Assembly: GCF_024296665.1 (NCBI RefSeq)
Contig: NZ_CP100762.1
Coordinates: forward strand, 2,356,001-2,420,000
DNA: 64,000 nt
Reading direction: 5' to 3'
Source of the DNA: Salinilacihabitans rarus
GTDB taxonomy: Archaea; Halobacteriota; Halobacteria; Halobacteriales; Natrialbaceae
Shown here: positions 24,676 through 33,424 of the stretch, piece after piece
Layout of the letters: every line of letters begins with the position of its first letter
Position numbering within the stretch: position 1 is the stretch's first letter
Made by a program: the position numbers and the translations under genes
The notes under the pieces: model-generated
What the model was told of the DNA's origin: nothing
The model's database searches: none
What the model saw: the letters and a program-made list of their open reading frames with translations, nothing else

Positions 24676-26844
24676 ATGAACGTCCTGGTGCAAGCGGGGG
24701 ACCAACCGTCGCGAGATACGTTCTGGGGGATCAGCAGCGAGGGCGAGGTGCTCTTTTACTACCTCGCCGCCGTCGCCATCGTCGTCTTCCTCTACGGCCT
24801 CTACGCCCGGTTTTCCCGGTACGCCGAGGGCGACGAGGACCCCTTCGACCGCCTCGACGACCTCGGGGACCGGATCGTCGACGCGGCGAAGATCGTCCTC
24901 TCGAACGAGAAGCAGTTCAACCGCGACCTCTACGGCGGGTTGATGCACTCCTTTATCCTCTGGGGCTTTCTGACCCTGTTCATCGCGACGAGCATCCTCG
25001 CGTTCGACATGGACGTCTGGACGAAGGCGCTGGGCCGCGACTCGTTCTGGGTCGGTGACTTCTACGTCGCCTACCAGTTCGTCGTCGACGCGATGGGGCT
25101 GCTGTTCGTCGTCGGCCTCGGGATGGCGATCTACCGCCGCTACTGGGTCCGCAACCACCGCCTGTGGGGCCGGCACACCTCCTTCGAGGACGACCTGTTC
25201 GTCTGGACGCTGTTCGCCCTCGGCGTCGGGGGCTTCCTGCTCGAAGGGGTCCGCATCCTCGGAAACGGCTACCCCGAGTGGGAGATCGTCAGCTTCGTCG
25301 GCTGGGGCATCGCGATGACCCTGGAGGCGGCGGGCGTCGAGCAGTCGCTCGCGGCCTCGCTACACTGGTGGGGCTGGTGGTCTCACTCGCTGCTCGCGCT
25401 CTTCTTCGTCGCGTGGATCCCCTACGCCAAGCCGTTCCACATGCTCTCGTCGTTCGCGAACGTCGTCACCCGCGACGAGAAGGCCGGCCGGCGGCTCCCG
25501 GGCGTCCCCGCCGACCTCGACGCGACCAACGCCGAGTCCATCGACGACTTCACCTGGAAGGAACTGCTCGACCAGGACGCCTGCACCAAGTGCGGCCGGT
25601 GTTCGGCCGTCTGCCCCGCGAAGGCCTCCGACCGACCGCTCGACCCCCGCAACGTCATCCTCGACCTCAAGCGCTACCGCGAGGACCGCGACGCCGACGG
25701 GAGCGAGCCCCAGCCGATCGTCGCCGACGGCGGCACCTCGGTGATCGACGCCGGGACGATGGAATCCTGCATGGCCTGTATGGCCTGCATGGACGCCTGC
25801 CCGGTCGAGATCGAACACCTCAACTCCTTCACGCGGATGAACCGCCAGCTGGTCGACCAGGGCGACGTCCAGTCGAGCATGCAGGAGGTCTTCCAGAACG
25901 TCATGCAGAACGGCAACACCTTCGGCGACCCCGCGCGCAACCGGGGCGACTGGACCGACGAACTCGGGTTCGACGTCCCCGACGCCCGCGAGGAGGAAGT
26001 CGAGTACCTCTGGTACGTCGGCGACTTCCCGAGCTACGACGAGCGCAACAAGAAGGTCGCCCGCTCGCTGGCGGCCATTCTGAAGGAGGCCGACGTCAGC
26101 TTCGGCATCCTCTTCGAGGACGAGAAGTACGACGGCAACGACATCCGCCGGGTCGGCGAGGAGTTCCTCTACCTCGAACTGGCGGGCCACCACGTCGAGT
26201 CCTTCGAGGCCTGCGAGTTCGAGAAGATCGTCTGTACCGACCCCCACTCGTACAACACGTTCGAGAACGAGTACCCGGAGGTCGACTTCGAGGAGTTCGC
26301 CGACGACCCGATGATGCCCTTCGAGTACGACGAGCACTGGAACGAAGACGGCGAGGTCGACGTGCTCCACTGGACGCAGGCCGTCGAGGAACTCGTCACC
26401 GAGGGGAAACTCGACCTGAACGGCGACGAACTCGACTACACCGTCACCTACCACGACCCCTGTCACCTCGGCCGGTACAACGACGAGTACGAGGCCCCGC
26501 GCGAGTTGATCCGGGCGACCGGCTGTGAACTCTCGGAGATGCCGCGCAACCGCGCCGACTCGTTTTGCTGTGGCGGCGGCGGGGGCGGCCTCTGGATGGA
26601 CTTCGAGGAAGAGCCAAAGCCCAGCGAGGAGCGCCTGCGCGAGGCTCTGGAGGACACCGACGCCGGCGCCGCGGTCGAGAAGTTCGTCGTCGCCTGCCCG
26701 ATGTGCATGACGATGTACGAGGACGGCCGCAAGACCGGCGGCTTCGAGGAGGAGATCGAGGTCGTCGACGTCGCAGAACTGATCGTCGAGGCGATCGACG
26801 CGACGGAGGAAGCCGGACTCGCGGAAGAGACGGCGACGGTCTAG
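24676..26844 (+). CDS. Membrane HdrD/EtfD-like iron-sulfur oxidoreductase
   Basis: 722-aa membrane electron-transfer protein. The N-terminal third is a cytochrome-b-like/NarI-type membrane domain of about five helices with histidines (LMHSFILWGF, WWGWWSHSLLALFFVAW). It is followed by two ferredoxin-type clusters at about Cys303 (CTKCGRCSAVCP) and Cys365 (CMACMACMDACP). The C-terminal half has two CCG (heterodisulfide-reductase) domains; the second has CHLGRYN at 596 and CCGGGGGG at 631, with a later CPMC. This architecture links acyl-CoA dehydrogenase/ETF oxidation to menaquinone (EtfD role) or acts as a disulfide reductase; the first is more likely in an aerobic haloarchaeon. Confidence 0.9.
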   Translation: MNVLVQAGDQPSRDTFWGISSEGEVLFYYLAAVAIVVFLYGLYARFSRYAEGDEDPFDRLDDLGDRIVDAAKIVLSNEKQFNRDLYGGLMHSFILWGFLTLFIATSILAFDMDVWTKALGRDSFWVGDFYVAYQFVVDAMGLLFVVGLGMAIYRRYWVRNHRLWGRHTSFEDDLFVWTLFALGVGGFLLEGVRILGNGYPEWEIVSFVGWGIAMTLEAAGVEQSLAASLHWWGWWSHSLLALFFVAWIPYAKPFHMLSSFANVVTRDEKAGRRLPGVPADLDATNAESIDDFTWKELLDQDACTKCGRCSAVCPAKASDRPLDPRNVILDLKRYREDRDADGSEPQPIVADGGTSVIDAGTMESCMACMACMDACPVEIEHLNSFTRMNRQLVDQGDVQSSMQEVFQNVMQNGNTFGDPARNRGDWTDELGFDVPDAREEEVEYLWYVGDFPSYDERNKKVARSLAAILKEADVSFGILFEDEKYDGNDIRRVGEEFLYLELAGHHVESFEACEFEKIVCTDPHSYNTFENEYPEVDFEEFADDPMMPFEYDEHWNEDGEVDVLHWTQAVEELVTEGKLDLNGDELDYTVTYHDPCHLGRYNDEYEAPRELIRATGCELSEMPRNRADSFCCGGGGGGLWMDFEEEPKPSEERLREALEDTDAGAAVEKFVVACPMCMTMYEDGRKTGGFEEEIEVVDVAELIVEAIDATEEAGLAEETATV

Positions 26845-26978
26845 AGCGTCTCGGGATCGATCCGGTCGACGATCCCGTCGAAGTCGTCGTCGAAGCTGAG
26901 CACGGCGTCGATCCCGTAGCCTTCGACGAGCGCGATCGTACTCGCGTCGGTGAAACTGAGAGGCCGGTCGTCGTACGT
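26841..26978 (-). pseudogene. C-terminal remnant of a PIN-domain (VapC-like) toxin
   Basis: The minus strand reads 45 codons to a TAG at 26841-26843. They include DRPLSFTDASTIALVEGYG and then AVLSFDDDFDGIVDRIDPE, which match the last third of haloarchaeal PIN-domain proteins, with the conserved acidic residues in SFTDA and SFDDDFD. Directly upstream in the same frame is a TAG (26979-26981), and no start codon or N-terminal PIN half exists before the amidotransferase gene. The stop codon overlaps the end of the HdrD/EtfD-like gene. I read it as a decayed toxin gene; no antitoxin partner is left nearby. Confidence 0.75.
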
Positions 26979-27019
26979 CTACTCGGAAAATAGTTCCGCT
27001 GGAACGGGAACCGAGTCGA

Positions 27020-27742
27020 TCACGTCGCCGCGTCCCCGCCCGCCGCCGTCGTGCCGTCCCCCTCCTCGCGTACCTCGCGGACGTACGCCACGAAGTTGTC
27101 GAAGACGAGTTTCGCCTCGCAGGCCGCCGCGTAGTTCTCGTCGGTGATCTCCGCGAGGACGGACTCGCGGCGCTCGTCGGACAGTTCCTTCTCGTGGACG
27201 AGGTCGCGGGCGGTCTTCGGGTCGTACTCGGGGTGAAACTGGACGCCGAAGACCCGGTCCTTGCGGAAGCCGTGGTTCGAGTACTCGTTCTCGGCCAGCG
27301 GTTCTGCGCCCGGCGGCAGGGCCGAGACCGCGTCGGAGTGGCTCGTGAAGGCGGTGAACTCGCGGTCGATCCCCGCGAACAGCCGCGACTCGCCCGTGTG
27401 CTCGATCGCGCTGTAACCGACCTCGTAGGCGCCCATGTCCTCGACGGTGCCACCGAGGACGTCCGCGAGTAGCTGGTGGCCCCAGCAGATCCCGAGGAAG
27501 GGGAGCCCGCGGTCGACGGCCTCGGCGACCCACGCCTTCGTCCGCGGGATCCACGGCTCGTCCCAGTAGACCGACGAGCGCGAACCCGTGACGACCGCGG
27601 CGTCGAACGCGAAGCCGTCGGGGAGGTGGCCGCTCGTGACGTCGAACTCCGCGAGGGAGGCGTCGAGTTCGCGCCGGAAGTTCCGCGTCGTGTTCGCGTC
27701 CCGGTGTGAGGCGTTCAGGACGGCGATGCGCAGCCGATCCAT
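27020..27742 (-). CDS. Class I glutamine amidotransferase (GMP synthase subunit A-like)
   Basis: 240-aa stand-alone GATase. The triad is Cys86 in GICWGHQ, then His170 and Glu172 in FGVQFHPEYD. The N-terminus AVLNASHRDANTTRNF and VTGSRSSVYWDEPWI fit the GuaA-like amidotransferase family whose members often act on unknown acceptors, rather than true GuaAa. The C-terminal 30 residues are an acidic helix plus a Gly/Ala tail. ATG 27742 is chosen; the longer upstream frame is Arg-rich and non-conserved. Confidence 0.9.
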   Translation of the reverse strand: MDRLRIAVLNASHRDANTTRNFRRELDASLAEFDVTSGHLPDGFAFDAAVVTGSRSSVYWDEPWIPRTKAWVAEAVDRGLPFLGICWGHQLLADVLGGTVEDMGAYEVGYSAIEHTGESRLFAGIDREFTAFTSHSDAVSALPPGAEPLAENEYSNHGFRKDRVFGVQFHPEYDPKTARDLVHEKELSDERRESVLAEITDENYAAACEAKLVFDNFVAYVREVREEGDGTTAAGGDAAT

Positions 27743-27846
27743 TGGCGAATGGTGTCCGCTCGAAGCCGATAGGCTTTGCGACCGACGCGGGCCCCGCCCT
27801 CGCCCGCGCCGCGGTCCGGGAGCCGCGGCTTCGACGCGACGACGCG

Positions 27847-29097
27847 TCACGCCCGGCGGTACTCACCCCGTTCGTCCCGCCGGAACCGCTCGCCGGTGTC
27901 GAACCGGCCGTCGACGAACGCGCCCGCGGGTCGCTCACCCGCCGACGCCGCCGCCACGTCGCCGGCCGTCCGTCCTTCCGCCACCTCGGCCGTCTCGACT
28001 CGCTCGTCGGCCGCGTCTCCGCCTTCGACGTAGCCGTCCGCGAGCACCGGCCCGGACAGTTCGAGCGTCCCCTCCGCGGCGCCCTCGCGGAGTTCGCCGT
28101 CGTCGACCAGTCGCGCCTCGCAGTCGAGGATCGGCCGGCCGACGCCCTCGCGGTCGCAGGCGGCCCGCGACTGGCAGCACGCGGTCGGGCACTCGACCCG
28201 GCCGTACGCGCGGACGAGCGGGACCCCCCGTTCGAGGTACGGGTTGCGAACCGCCTCGGGCAGCGGCGCCTCGCAGACGCCCCACGCGACGCTCCCGAGG
28301 TCGTCGCCGGGACCCTCGGCCGCGAGGTCGCGAAACGCGGCGGCCCGGCCGACGAGGACGGTCGCGCCCTCGCGGCCGACGGCCGTCAGCGCGTCGCCGG
28401 GGTCGAACGCGCGGTCGAGCAGGACGGTGCCGCCGACGTACAGCGTCGGCAGCGCCGCCCGCAGGAGGCCGTCCGGGGTCGACAGCGGGACGAACGGCAT
28501 CGCGACGTCGTCGGGGCCGAACCCCCACGTCGCGACGGCGGCGACGCAGTTTCGCTCGACCGCCTCGGCCGAGAACGCGACGACGGGCGTCCCGGGTTCG
28601 CCGTGGAGCGCCAGCAGCGGCCCCGAGTCGGCGGGCGACGGCGAGTCGACCGATTCCGGGTCGACGTCGTCGAGGTCGCCGAACCCGGACGTCCGCGCGG
28701 GCGGCAGGTCGCGCACGAGGTCGCGCTGGGCCGGTTCGTAGACGACGAGGTCGGGGTCGAGTGCGTCGAGTGGCCGGGAGACGGTGGCGGGGGTCAGCCG
28801 GTGGGAGACCGGGGCGAACGTGGCGCCGAGGCGGCGGCAGGCGAACAGCGTCGCGAGCGCCGCGACGCGGTCGCGCGTGCAGACGCAGACCGTGTCGCCC
28901 GCGTCGATCCCGCGGCCCGCGAGTCGCGCCGCGACGCCCGCGGCGGCCGTCGAGAGGTCGTCGTAGGAGACGCGGTCGGCGTCGATCGTCTCCGCGGGCG
29001 CGCAGAGCCGCCCCTCCGAGACGTCGACGACCGCCGTCCGGTCGCCCCAGCGGGCCGCCCGGCGTTCGAGCGAGAGGGTCACGCCGGGGGCTACCAC
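27847..29097 (-). CDS. Truncated, degenerate AMP-binding (ANL) family protein
   Basis: 416 aa versus about 500-550 for functional acyl-CoA ligases. The large N-terminal domain is recognisable (VSYDDLSTAAAGVAARLAGRGIDAGDTVCV, ALPTLYVGGTVLLDRAFDP, VRAYGRVECPTAC). But the phosphate-binding loop, normally Thr-Ser-Gly-Thr-Thr-Gly-x-Pro-Lys, reads LHGEPGTPVV and lacks the lysine. The protein ends just after a weak form of the ATP-binding Asp motif (DTGERF), so the C-terminal domain with the catalytic Lys is missing. It is probably not an active ligase. It lies 36 bp after an alpha/beta hydrolase gene in the same direction. A later in-frame GTG (29082) is an alternative start. Confidence 0.8.
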   Translation of the reverse strand: MVAPGVTLSLERRAARWGDRTAVVDVSEGRLCAPAETIDADRVSYDDLSTAAAGVAARLAGRGIDAGDTVCVCTRDRVAALATLFACRRLGATFAPVSHRLTPATVSRPLDALDPDLVVYEPAQRDLVRDLPPARTSGFGDLDDVDPESVDSPSPADSGPLLALHGEPGTPVVAFSAEAVERNCVAAVATWGFGPDDVAMPFVPLSTPDGLLRAALPTLYVGGTVLLDRAFDPGDALTAVGREGATVLVGRAAAFRDLAAEGPGDDLGSVAWGVCEAPLPEAVRNPYLERGVPLVRAYGRVECPTACCQSRAACDREGVGRPILDCEARLVDDGELREGAAEGTLELSGPVLADGYVEGGDAADERVETAEVAEGRTAGDVAAASAGERPAGAFVDGRFDTGERFRRDERGEYRRA

Positions 29098-29133
29098 GGA
29101 GGGGAAGGTAGTTTCCGGGGTCCGTCGGGTCGG

Positions 29134-29916
29134 TCAGTCGTCGTCGGCGTGGGCCTCGAGAAAGCCCAGCAGGCGGTCGTTGACGGGCCGGGAGCGCTCG
29201 ACGAACGCGAGGTGGCCGGCGCCCGCCAGCGGTTCGAACTCGCCGCGTGGCAGGCCGCCGGCGAGGTCGCGGCCGGCGTCGACGGGGACGACCGCGTCGG
29301 CGGTGCCGTGGAAGACGAGCGTCGGCCGGGTCACCGCGACGAGGTCGCGAGTCGCGTCGTAGCCGTCGAGGGCGGCGACCTGCGCTTCCCACCCCTCGCG
29401 GTCGGCGTCGCCGTCGGCGCGCCAGTCGACGATTCCCTCGCAGACGTCGGGCTGTTCGGCCCGGAACGCCGGGGAGAGGCCGGCCGCGAGCGAGTCGGCG
29501 AGCGCGTCGGGGTCGTCCGGCGGGGCGAACAGCGGGTCGAGGTCGAAGGCGTCGCCGCGGGCGGCGGTCCCGAACAGCGCCAGGGTCTCGACGCGGTTCG
29601 TCCGCCGGGCGGCCTCCAGGGCGAGGACCCCGCCGAGGCCGGCGCCGACGACGTGGGCGGTCCGTGCCCCGCAGTCGGCGAGAACGGCCTCGAAGTCGGC
29701 GACGAGCATCCCGAGGTCGTACGGCCCCGTCGGGGCGTCCGAGCGGCCGGTCCCCCGGAGGTCCCAGACGACCGTCTCGAACGGGCCGGTCAGCGCGGCG
29801 TGTTGCCAGCCCCACGACCAGCCGCCGAGGCCGGCCTCGGGGACGAAGACGACGGTGTCGCCCGAGCCCGCACGCTCGTAGTGCAGCGAGACGGAGCCGT
29901 TCGTCGCAGTGGGCAT
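29134..29916 (-). CDS. Alpha/beta hydrolase-fold protein without nucleophile serine
   Basis: 260-aa protein with the fold's standard landmarks: oxyanion-loop region VVFVPEAGLGGWSWGW, strand DLRGTGRSDAP, nucleophile elbow, acid loop TLVFHGTADAVVPVD and a final GAGHLAF histidine. The elbow that should be Gly-x-Ser-x-Gly reads GAGLG (residues 91-95), with glycine in place of the catalytic serine. The candidate acid and base remain. Either it is a non-enzymatic binding protein or it uses other chemistry. First gene of a probable operon with the degenerate ANL protein. Confidence 0.85.
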   Translation of the reverse strand: MPTATNGSVSLHYERAGSGDTVVFVPEAGLGGWSWGWQHAALTGPFETVVWDLRGTGRSDAPTGPYDLGMLVADFEAVLADCGARTAHVVGAGLGGVLALEAARRTNRVETLALFGTAARGDAFDLDPLFAPPDDPDALADSLAAGLSPAFRAEQPDVCEGIVDWRADGDADREGWEAQVAALDGYDATRDLVAVTRPTLVFHGTADAVVPVDAGRDLAGGLPRGEFEPLAGAGHLAFVERSRPVNDRLLGFLEAHADDD

Positions 29917-29956
29917 ACGCGAGCCAACGGGCCGGCGGAAGGCGACGGTTTCGGTT

Positions 29957-31486
29957 TCAGGCGACGCGCTCCCTGAGGGTGCGCGCGCCGGCGTCGAGGT
30001 CCCGGCGCAGCGTCCGGGCCGCCCGGAGGAGGGAGGCGACGCCGACCCCCTGTCGGCTCTTGTAGAGGACGCAGGCGCCGAGCGTGAGCAGGAGGCCGTA
30101 CAGCTGCATCGTCCCGACGGCGTACAGCGGTTCGAGCAGCGTCGCCAGCGGTTCGGGGTAGGACGCCGCCCGCGACAGCAGCGAGTCGGGGGAGGTGGTG
30201 ACGCTCGCGACGAGGCCGCCGAGGACGAACGTCGGCCCGACGGGGTCGCCGTACCAGGCGTAGAGGCCGACGAAGAACGCGCCGGCGAAGCCGACGACGA
30301 GGACCGGGTGCGACCAGACGGCCGCCGGGTTCCAGAGGTAGGCGCCCGCCAGCACCCCGAGGCCGGCGAGGATCGCGCCGCCGCGTTTCGGCGAGTCGGG
30401 TTCGTCGTGCCAGACGTACAGCAGGGCGACCCACGTGACGACGGCGAAGACGAGGTACCACCGCAGCGCCGGCTTGAAGACGATCGTCGCGACGAGCGTC
30501 GCGTGGGCGGCCACGAGGCGGTCGACCCAGTCGTCGACGTCGAGGTAGCAGTAGCCGACGACCGGCGCGAGGACGGCGAGGGCGGCGACCGGCAGCAGGG
30601 TCGCCGGCGCGTCGGGGGAGAGCGTCCAGATCACGTGCGAGAGCGGGCGCTGGATCGTCACGTAGTAGGTGTCGTCGGGCGCGTAGCCGCCGACGAAGGC
30701 CGCGGTCTCGCCCCGCGGGAGCAGGACGTCGACGAAGAACCGGCGGAGGGTGTCGGGGCCGAAGACGACGACGCTCGCGAGCAGGCCGCCGCCGCCGACG
30801 CCGACCGCGCCCGCGACCCCTCGCCACGAGCGGATCCGCAGCAGGTAGAAGCCCAGCAGCGTCGGGAACACCTTCACCAGCGCGACGACGCCGAACAGGG
30901 CACCGCCGAGGGTCTCGCGGCCGCGTTCGAGCGCGACGAAGCCGCCGAGGATCGCCGCGGCGAGCAACAGGTTGACGTTCCCGAAGTGGATCGTCCCGGT
31001 CGAGTGGGTGCCGGCGACGATAAAGAGGAAGACGGCGCCGACGTCGATCCAGCCGAGGGCCACGTCGTGGCCGTCGAGGTAGCGCACGAGGACGGCCGTC
31101 GCGACGGCGCAGGCGACGAGCGTGAGCGCGGTGTGGACGAGGTAGCCGTGGAACGGTTCGAGGGCGGTAAACGGGACGTAGCCGAGGACGGTGATCGGCG
31201 GGTAGAGGAAGGTGTAGAAGTCGGTCTCGCCGGGCGGCGGCGCGTTGTAGAAGTCCTCGCCGGCGAGGGCGGCCTCGGCGGCGTAGTGGTAGACGTAGTA
31301 GTTCACCCCGAGGCGGTCGTCGGGGGCGCTGCGGACGACGGAGAGCCACTCCCACGGGGGGCCGGCGAGCGACAGGGAGGGGTCGACCCCGAAGAAGTAC
31401 CGGTAGGTCCGCTGGCCGACGGCGACCGTCCAGAGGAGGACGACCCACGCGCCGACGTAGGGGCGGGAGACGAGCGGGCGACGCAT
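29957..31486 (-). CDS. GT87/DUF2029 family membrane glycosyltransferase
   Basis: 509-aa polytopic protein with about 12 hydrophobic helices. The first extracytoplasmic loop carries the family-type region YVYHYAAEAALAGEDFYNAPPP and DFYTFLYPPITVLGY. Later segments HFGNVNLLLAAAILGGFVALERGRE and VALVKVFPTLLGFYLL are diagnostic of DUF2029/GT87, the polyprenyl-phosphate-mannose-dependent mannosyltransferase family (GT-C fold). It probably adds a mannose to a lipid or surface glycan outside the membrane. It lies 40 bp upstream of, and co-directional with, the alpha/beta hydrolase gene. Confidence 0.9.
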   Translation of the reverse strand: MRRPLVSRPYVGAWVVLLWTVAVGQRTYRYFFGVDPSLSLAGPPWEWLSVVRSAPDDRLGVNYYVYHYAAEAALAGEDFYNAPPPGETDFYTFLYPPITVLGYVPFTALEPFHGYLVHTALTLVACAVATAVLVRYLDGHDVALGWIDVGAVFLFIVAGTHSTGTIHFGNVNLLLAAAILGGFVALERGRETLGGALFGVVALVKVFPTLLGFYLLRIRSWRGVAGAVGVGGGGLLASVVVFGPDTLRRFFVDVLLPRGETAAFVGGYAPDDTYYVTIQRPLSHVIWTLSPDAPATLLPVAALAVLAPVVGYCYLDVDDWVDRLVAAHATLVATIVFKPALRWYLVFAVVTWVALLYVWHDEPDSPKRGGAILAGLGVLAGAYLWNPAAVWSHPVLVVGFAGAFFVGLYAWYGDPVGPTFVLGGLVASVTTSPDSLLSRAASYPEPLATLLEPLYAVGTMQLYGLLLTLGACVLYKSRQGVGVASLLRAARTLRRDLDAGARTLRERVA

Positions 31487-31574
31487 ACCCTCGGCATTCT
31501 GTCACTCGTATACGGCTCTTGTGGTTCCCGACCCCGACCGCATCGACTTTGGCCCGGGCGCAGAGAGTGGGGGT

Positions 31575-32732
31575 ATGCGAGCGATCAAGGACGCCGTCCA
31601 CGGCTACGTCGAGGTCGACGGCGTCGCCCGCGACCTCCTCGACACCGCGGCGGTCCAGCGGCTCCGCCACGTCAAACAGCTCTCGACGGTCCGACTCGTC
31701 TACCCCTCGGCGAACCACACCCGCTTCGAGCACAGCCTCGGCGTCTACCACCTCGCCCGGCGGGTCCTCGACGGCCTCGGGGTCGACGGCGCGCGCGCGG
31801 ACGCCGTCGGCGCGGCCGCCCTGTTGCACGACGTCGGCCACGGCCCGTACGGCCACCAGACCGAGGGCGTCATCGAGCGCCGCCTCGGCCGCCACCACGA
31901 CGACGTCGACCACCTGCTCGCCGACGGCGAACTCGCGGCCGTCCTCGAATCCCACGGCGTCGACGCGGGGGCCGTCGCCGACCTGATCGCCGGCGAGGGC
32001 CGGTTCGGCCAGCTGGTCTCGGGCGACCTCGACGTCGACCGCACCGACTACCTCGTCCGCGACGCCCACCACACGGGGGTGCCGTACGGCACCGTCGACC
32101 CCGGGCGGCTGGTCCGTGCGCTCCGGTTCGTCGACGACGACCTCGTGCTGGGAGAGGGCAACGTCGCCACCGCCGAGAGCCTGCTGGTCGCGCGGGCGCT
32201 GATGAACGCCACCGTCTACCGCCACCACGTCTCCCGGATCGCCGGCTCGATGCTCGAACGCGCCGCCGAGGCCCTGCTCGACGCGACCGGCCTCGACGCC
32301 GAGCGCTTCGCCCGGATGACCGACGCCGAGTTGCTGGCGGCGCTGCGAGAGTGCGAGGCGACCGCCGACGTCGCGGCGCGACTCGCCGAGCGTCGGCTGT
32401 ACAAGCGCGCGGTCTGGGCCGAACTCGACGCCGTCCCCGCGTGGCTGCTCGACGCCGACCACGAGGAGGTCCGCGCCCTCGAACGCGAGGTCGCCGCGGA
32501 GGCGGGCGTCGACGGGCGCGCGGTGGTGATCGACTGCCCCGGCCGCCCGAGCATGCCCGAGACGGAGACGCGAGTCGTCGTCGGCGGCGAGGTGCGTCGC
32601 CTCCGCGAGCAGTCGCCGCTGGTCGAGGGGTTGCAGGCGGCCCAGCGCGCCCAGTGGCGGTTCGGCGTCTACGCGCCGGCCGACGCCGCGGACGCCGTCG
32701 GCGACGCGGCGAGCGCACTGCTCGACGCGTGA
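31575..32732 (+). CDS. HD domain phosphohydrolase (dGTPase/SAMHD1-like)
   Basis: 385-aa metal-dependent phosphohydrolase. The metal ligands are His53 in TRFEHSLGVYHLARR, His85-Asp86 in LLHDVGHGPYGH, and an Asp in DVDRTDYLVRDAHHTG. This arrangement is shared with archaeal HD proteins related to dNTP triphosphohydrolases and SAMHD1. The N-terminus AIKDAVHGYVEVDGVARDLLDTAAVQRLRHVKQLS is the usual lead-in. It probably lowers dNTP pools or cleaves a related nucleotide. The C-terminal 150 residues are helical with no further domain. It is divergent from the GT87 gene. Confidence 0.9.
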   Translation: MRAIKDAVHGYVEVDGVARDLLDTAAVQRLRHVKQLSTVRLVYPSANHTRFEHSLGVYHLARRVLDGLGVDGARADAVGAAALLHDVGHGPYGHQTEGVIERRLGRHHDDVDHLLADGELAAVLESHGVDAGAVADLIAGEGRFGQLVSGDLDVDRTDYLVRDAHHTGVPYGTVDPGRLVRALRFVDDDLVLGEGNVATAESLLVARALMNATVYRHHVSRIAGSMLERAAEALLDATGLDAERFARMTDAELLAALRECEATADVAARLAERRLYKRAVWAELDAVPAWLLDADHEEVRALEREVAAEAGVDGRAVVIDCPGRPSMPETETRVVVGGEVRRLREQSPLVEGLQAAQRAQWRFGVYAPADAADAVGDAASALLDA

Positions 32733-32903
32733 AAATCGACGCGCGCCCGGACGGACCCGCTCTACGTACCGGGCGCGGCCGCGAAGTCGGCCCGTCTCGG
32801 GTACCCCTACCCAGTGACAGGCAATCGTGCGACTTGTTGCCAAGATACATAGGACTGTCGGCCCGTCTCACGCGCCGAGAACGAACGCGCCCGCCGCGGG
32901 CGC

Positions 32904-33377
32904 TCACTCCTCGCCGTCCGACCCCGCGAGGCGGCGACGGATCGCCGCCGCGTCGTCGAGGTAGCGCCACTCGACGGCGGCCCACGCGCAGACGGCGAGG
33001 CCGACCCCCGCGGTCAGGTACGCGCCGACGGCGGGGACGAACGTCGACCCCCACCGGGTCGACAGCGCGAGGCCGTGCGACGCCGCCACGAGCGCGAGAA
33101 GGAGGCCACACAGCGCCGTGACCGCCGCCAGCACGTGCGGGGCCGCGCGGCCGACGACCGCGACGAGCGCCGGCGCGAGCAGGAGGACCAGGAGGACGGG
33201 GAGCGCGAACGCCCCGACCGTCTCGACGCCCGCGCCCATCCCCGCGAGGTAGACGTCGGGGACGACCTCGGCCTCCGGGTTCACCCGCGTCCACGGGAGC
33301 GCGAGGCCGGCGAGCGCCGCGACCGTCGCGAGCGCCCGGGGGACGAACACGCACAGCAGGTGGCGACGGAGCGACAT
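32904..33377 (-). CDS. Four-helix membrane protein
   Basis: 157 aa with hydrophobic segments near residues 8-26, 57-78, 82-102 and 115-138, then a soluble tail (AAVEWRYLDDAAAIRRRLAGSDGEE). I recognise no named family. It lies 47 bp upstream of alaS in the same direction as alaS... its stop at 32904 faces the HD gene, so it follows alaS in the transcription direction and could be co-transcribed with it. Confidence 0.7.
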   Translation of the reverse strand: MSLRRHLLCVFVPRALATVAALAGLALPWTRVNPEAEVVPDVYLAGMGAGVETVGAFALPVLLVLLLAPALVAVVGRAAPHVLAAVTALCGLLLALVAASHGLALSTRWGSTFVPAVGAYLTAGVGLAVCAWAAVEWRYLDDAAAIRRRLAGSDGEE

Positions 33378-33424
33378 CTACTCGACGGTGCGGCGAGCGT
33401 CGGATAAACGTTCTGAAGCGCCGA

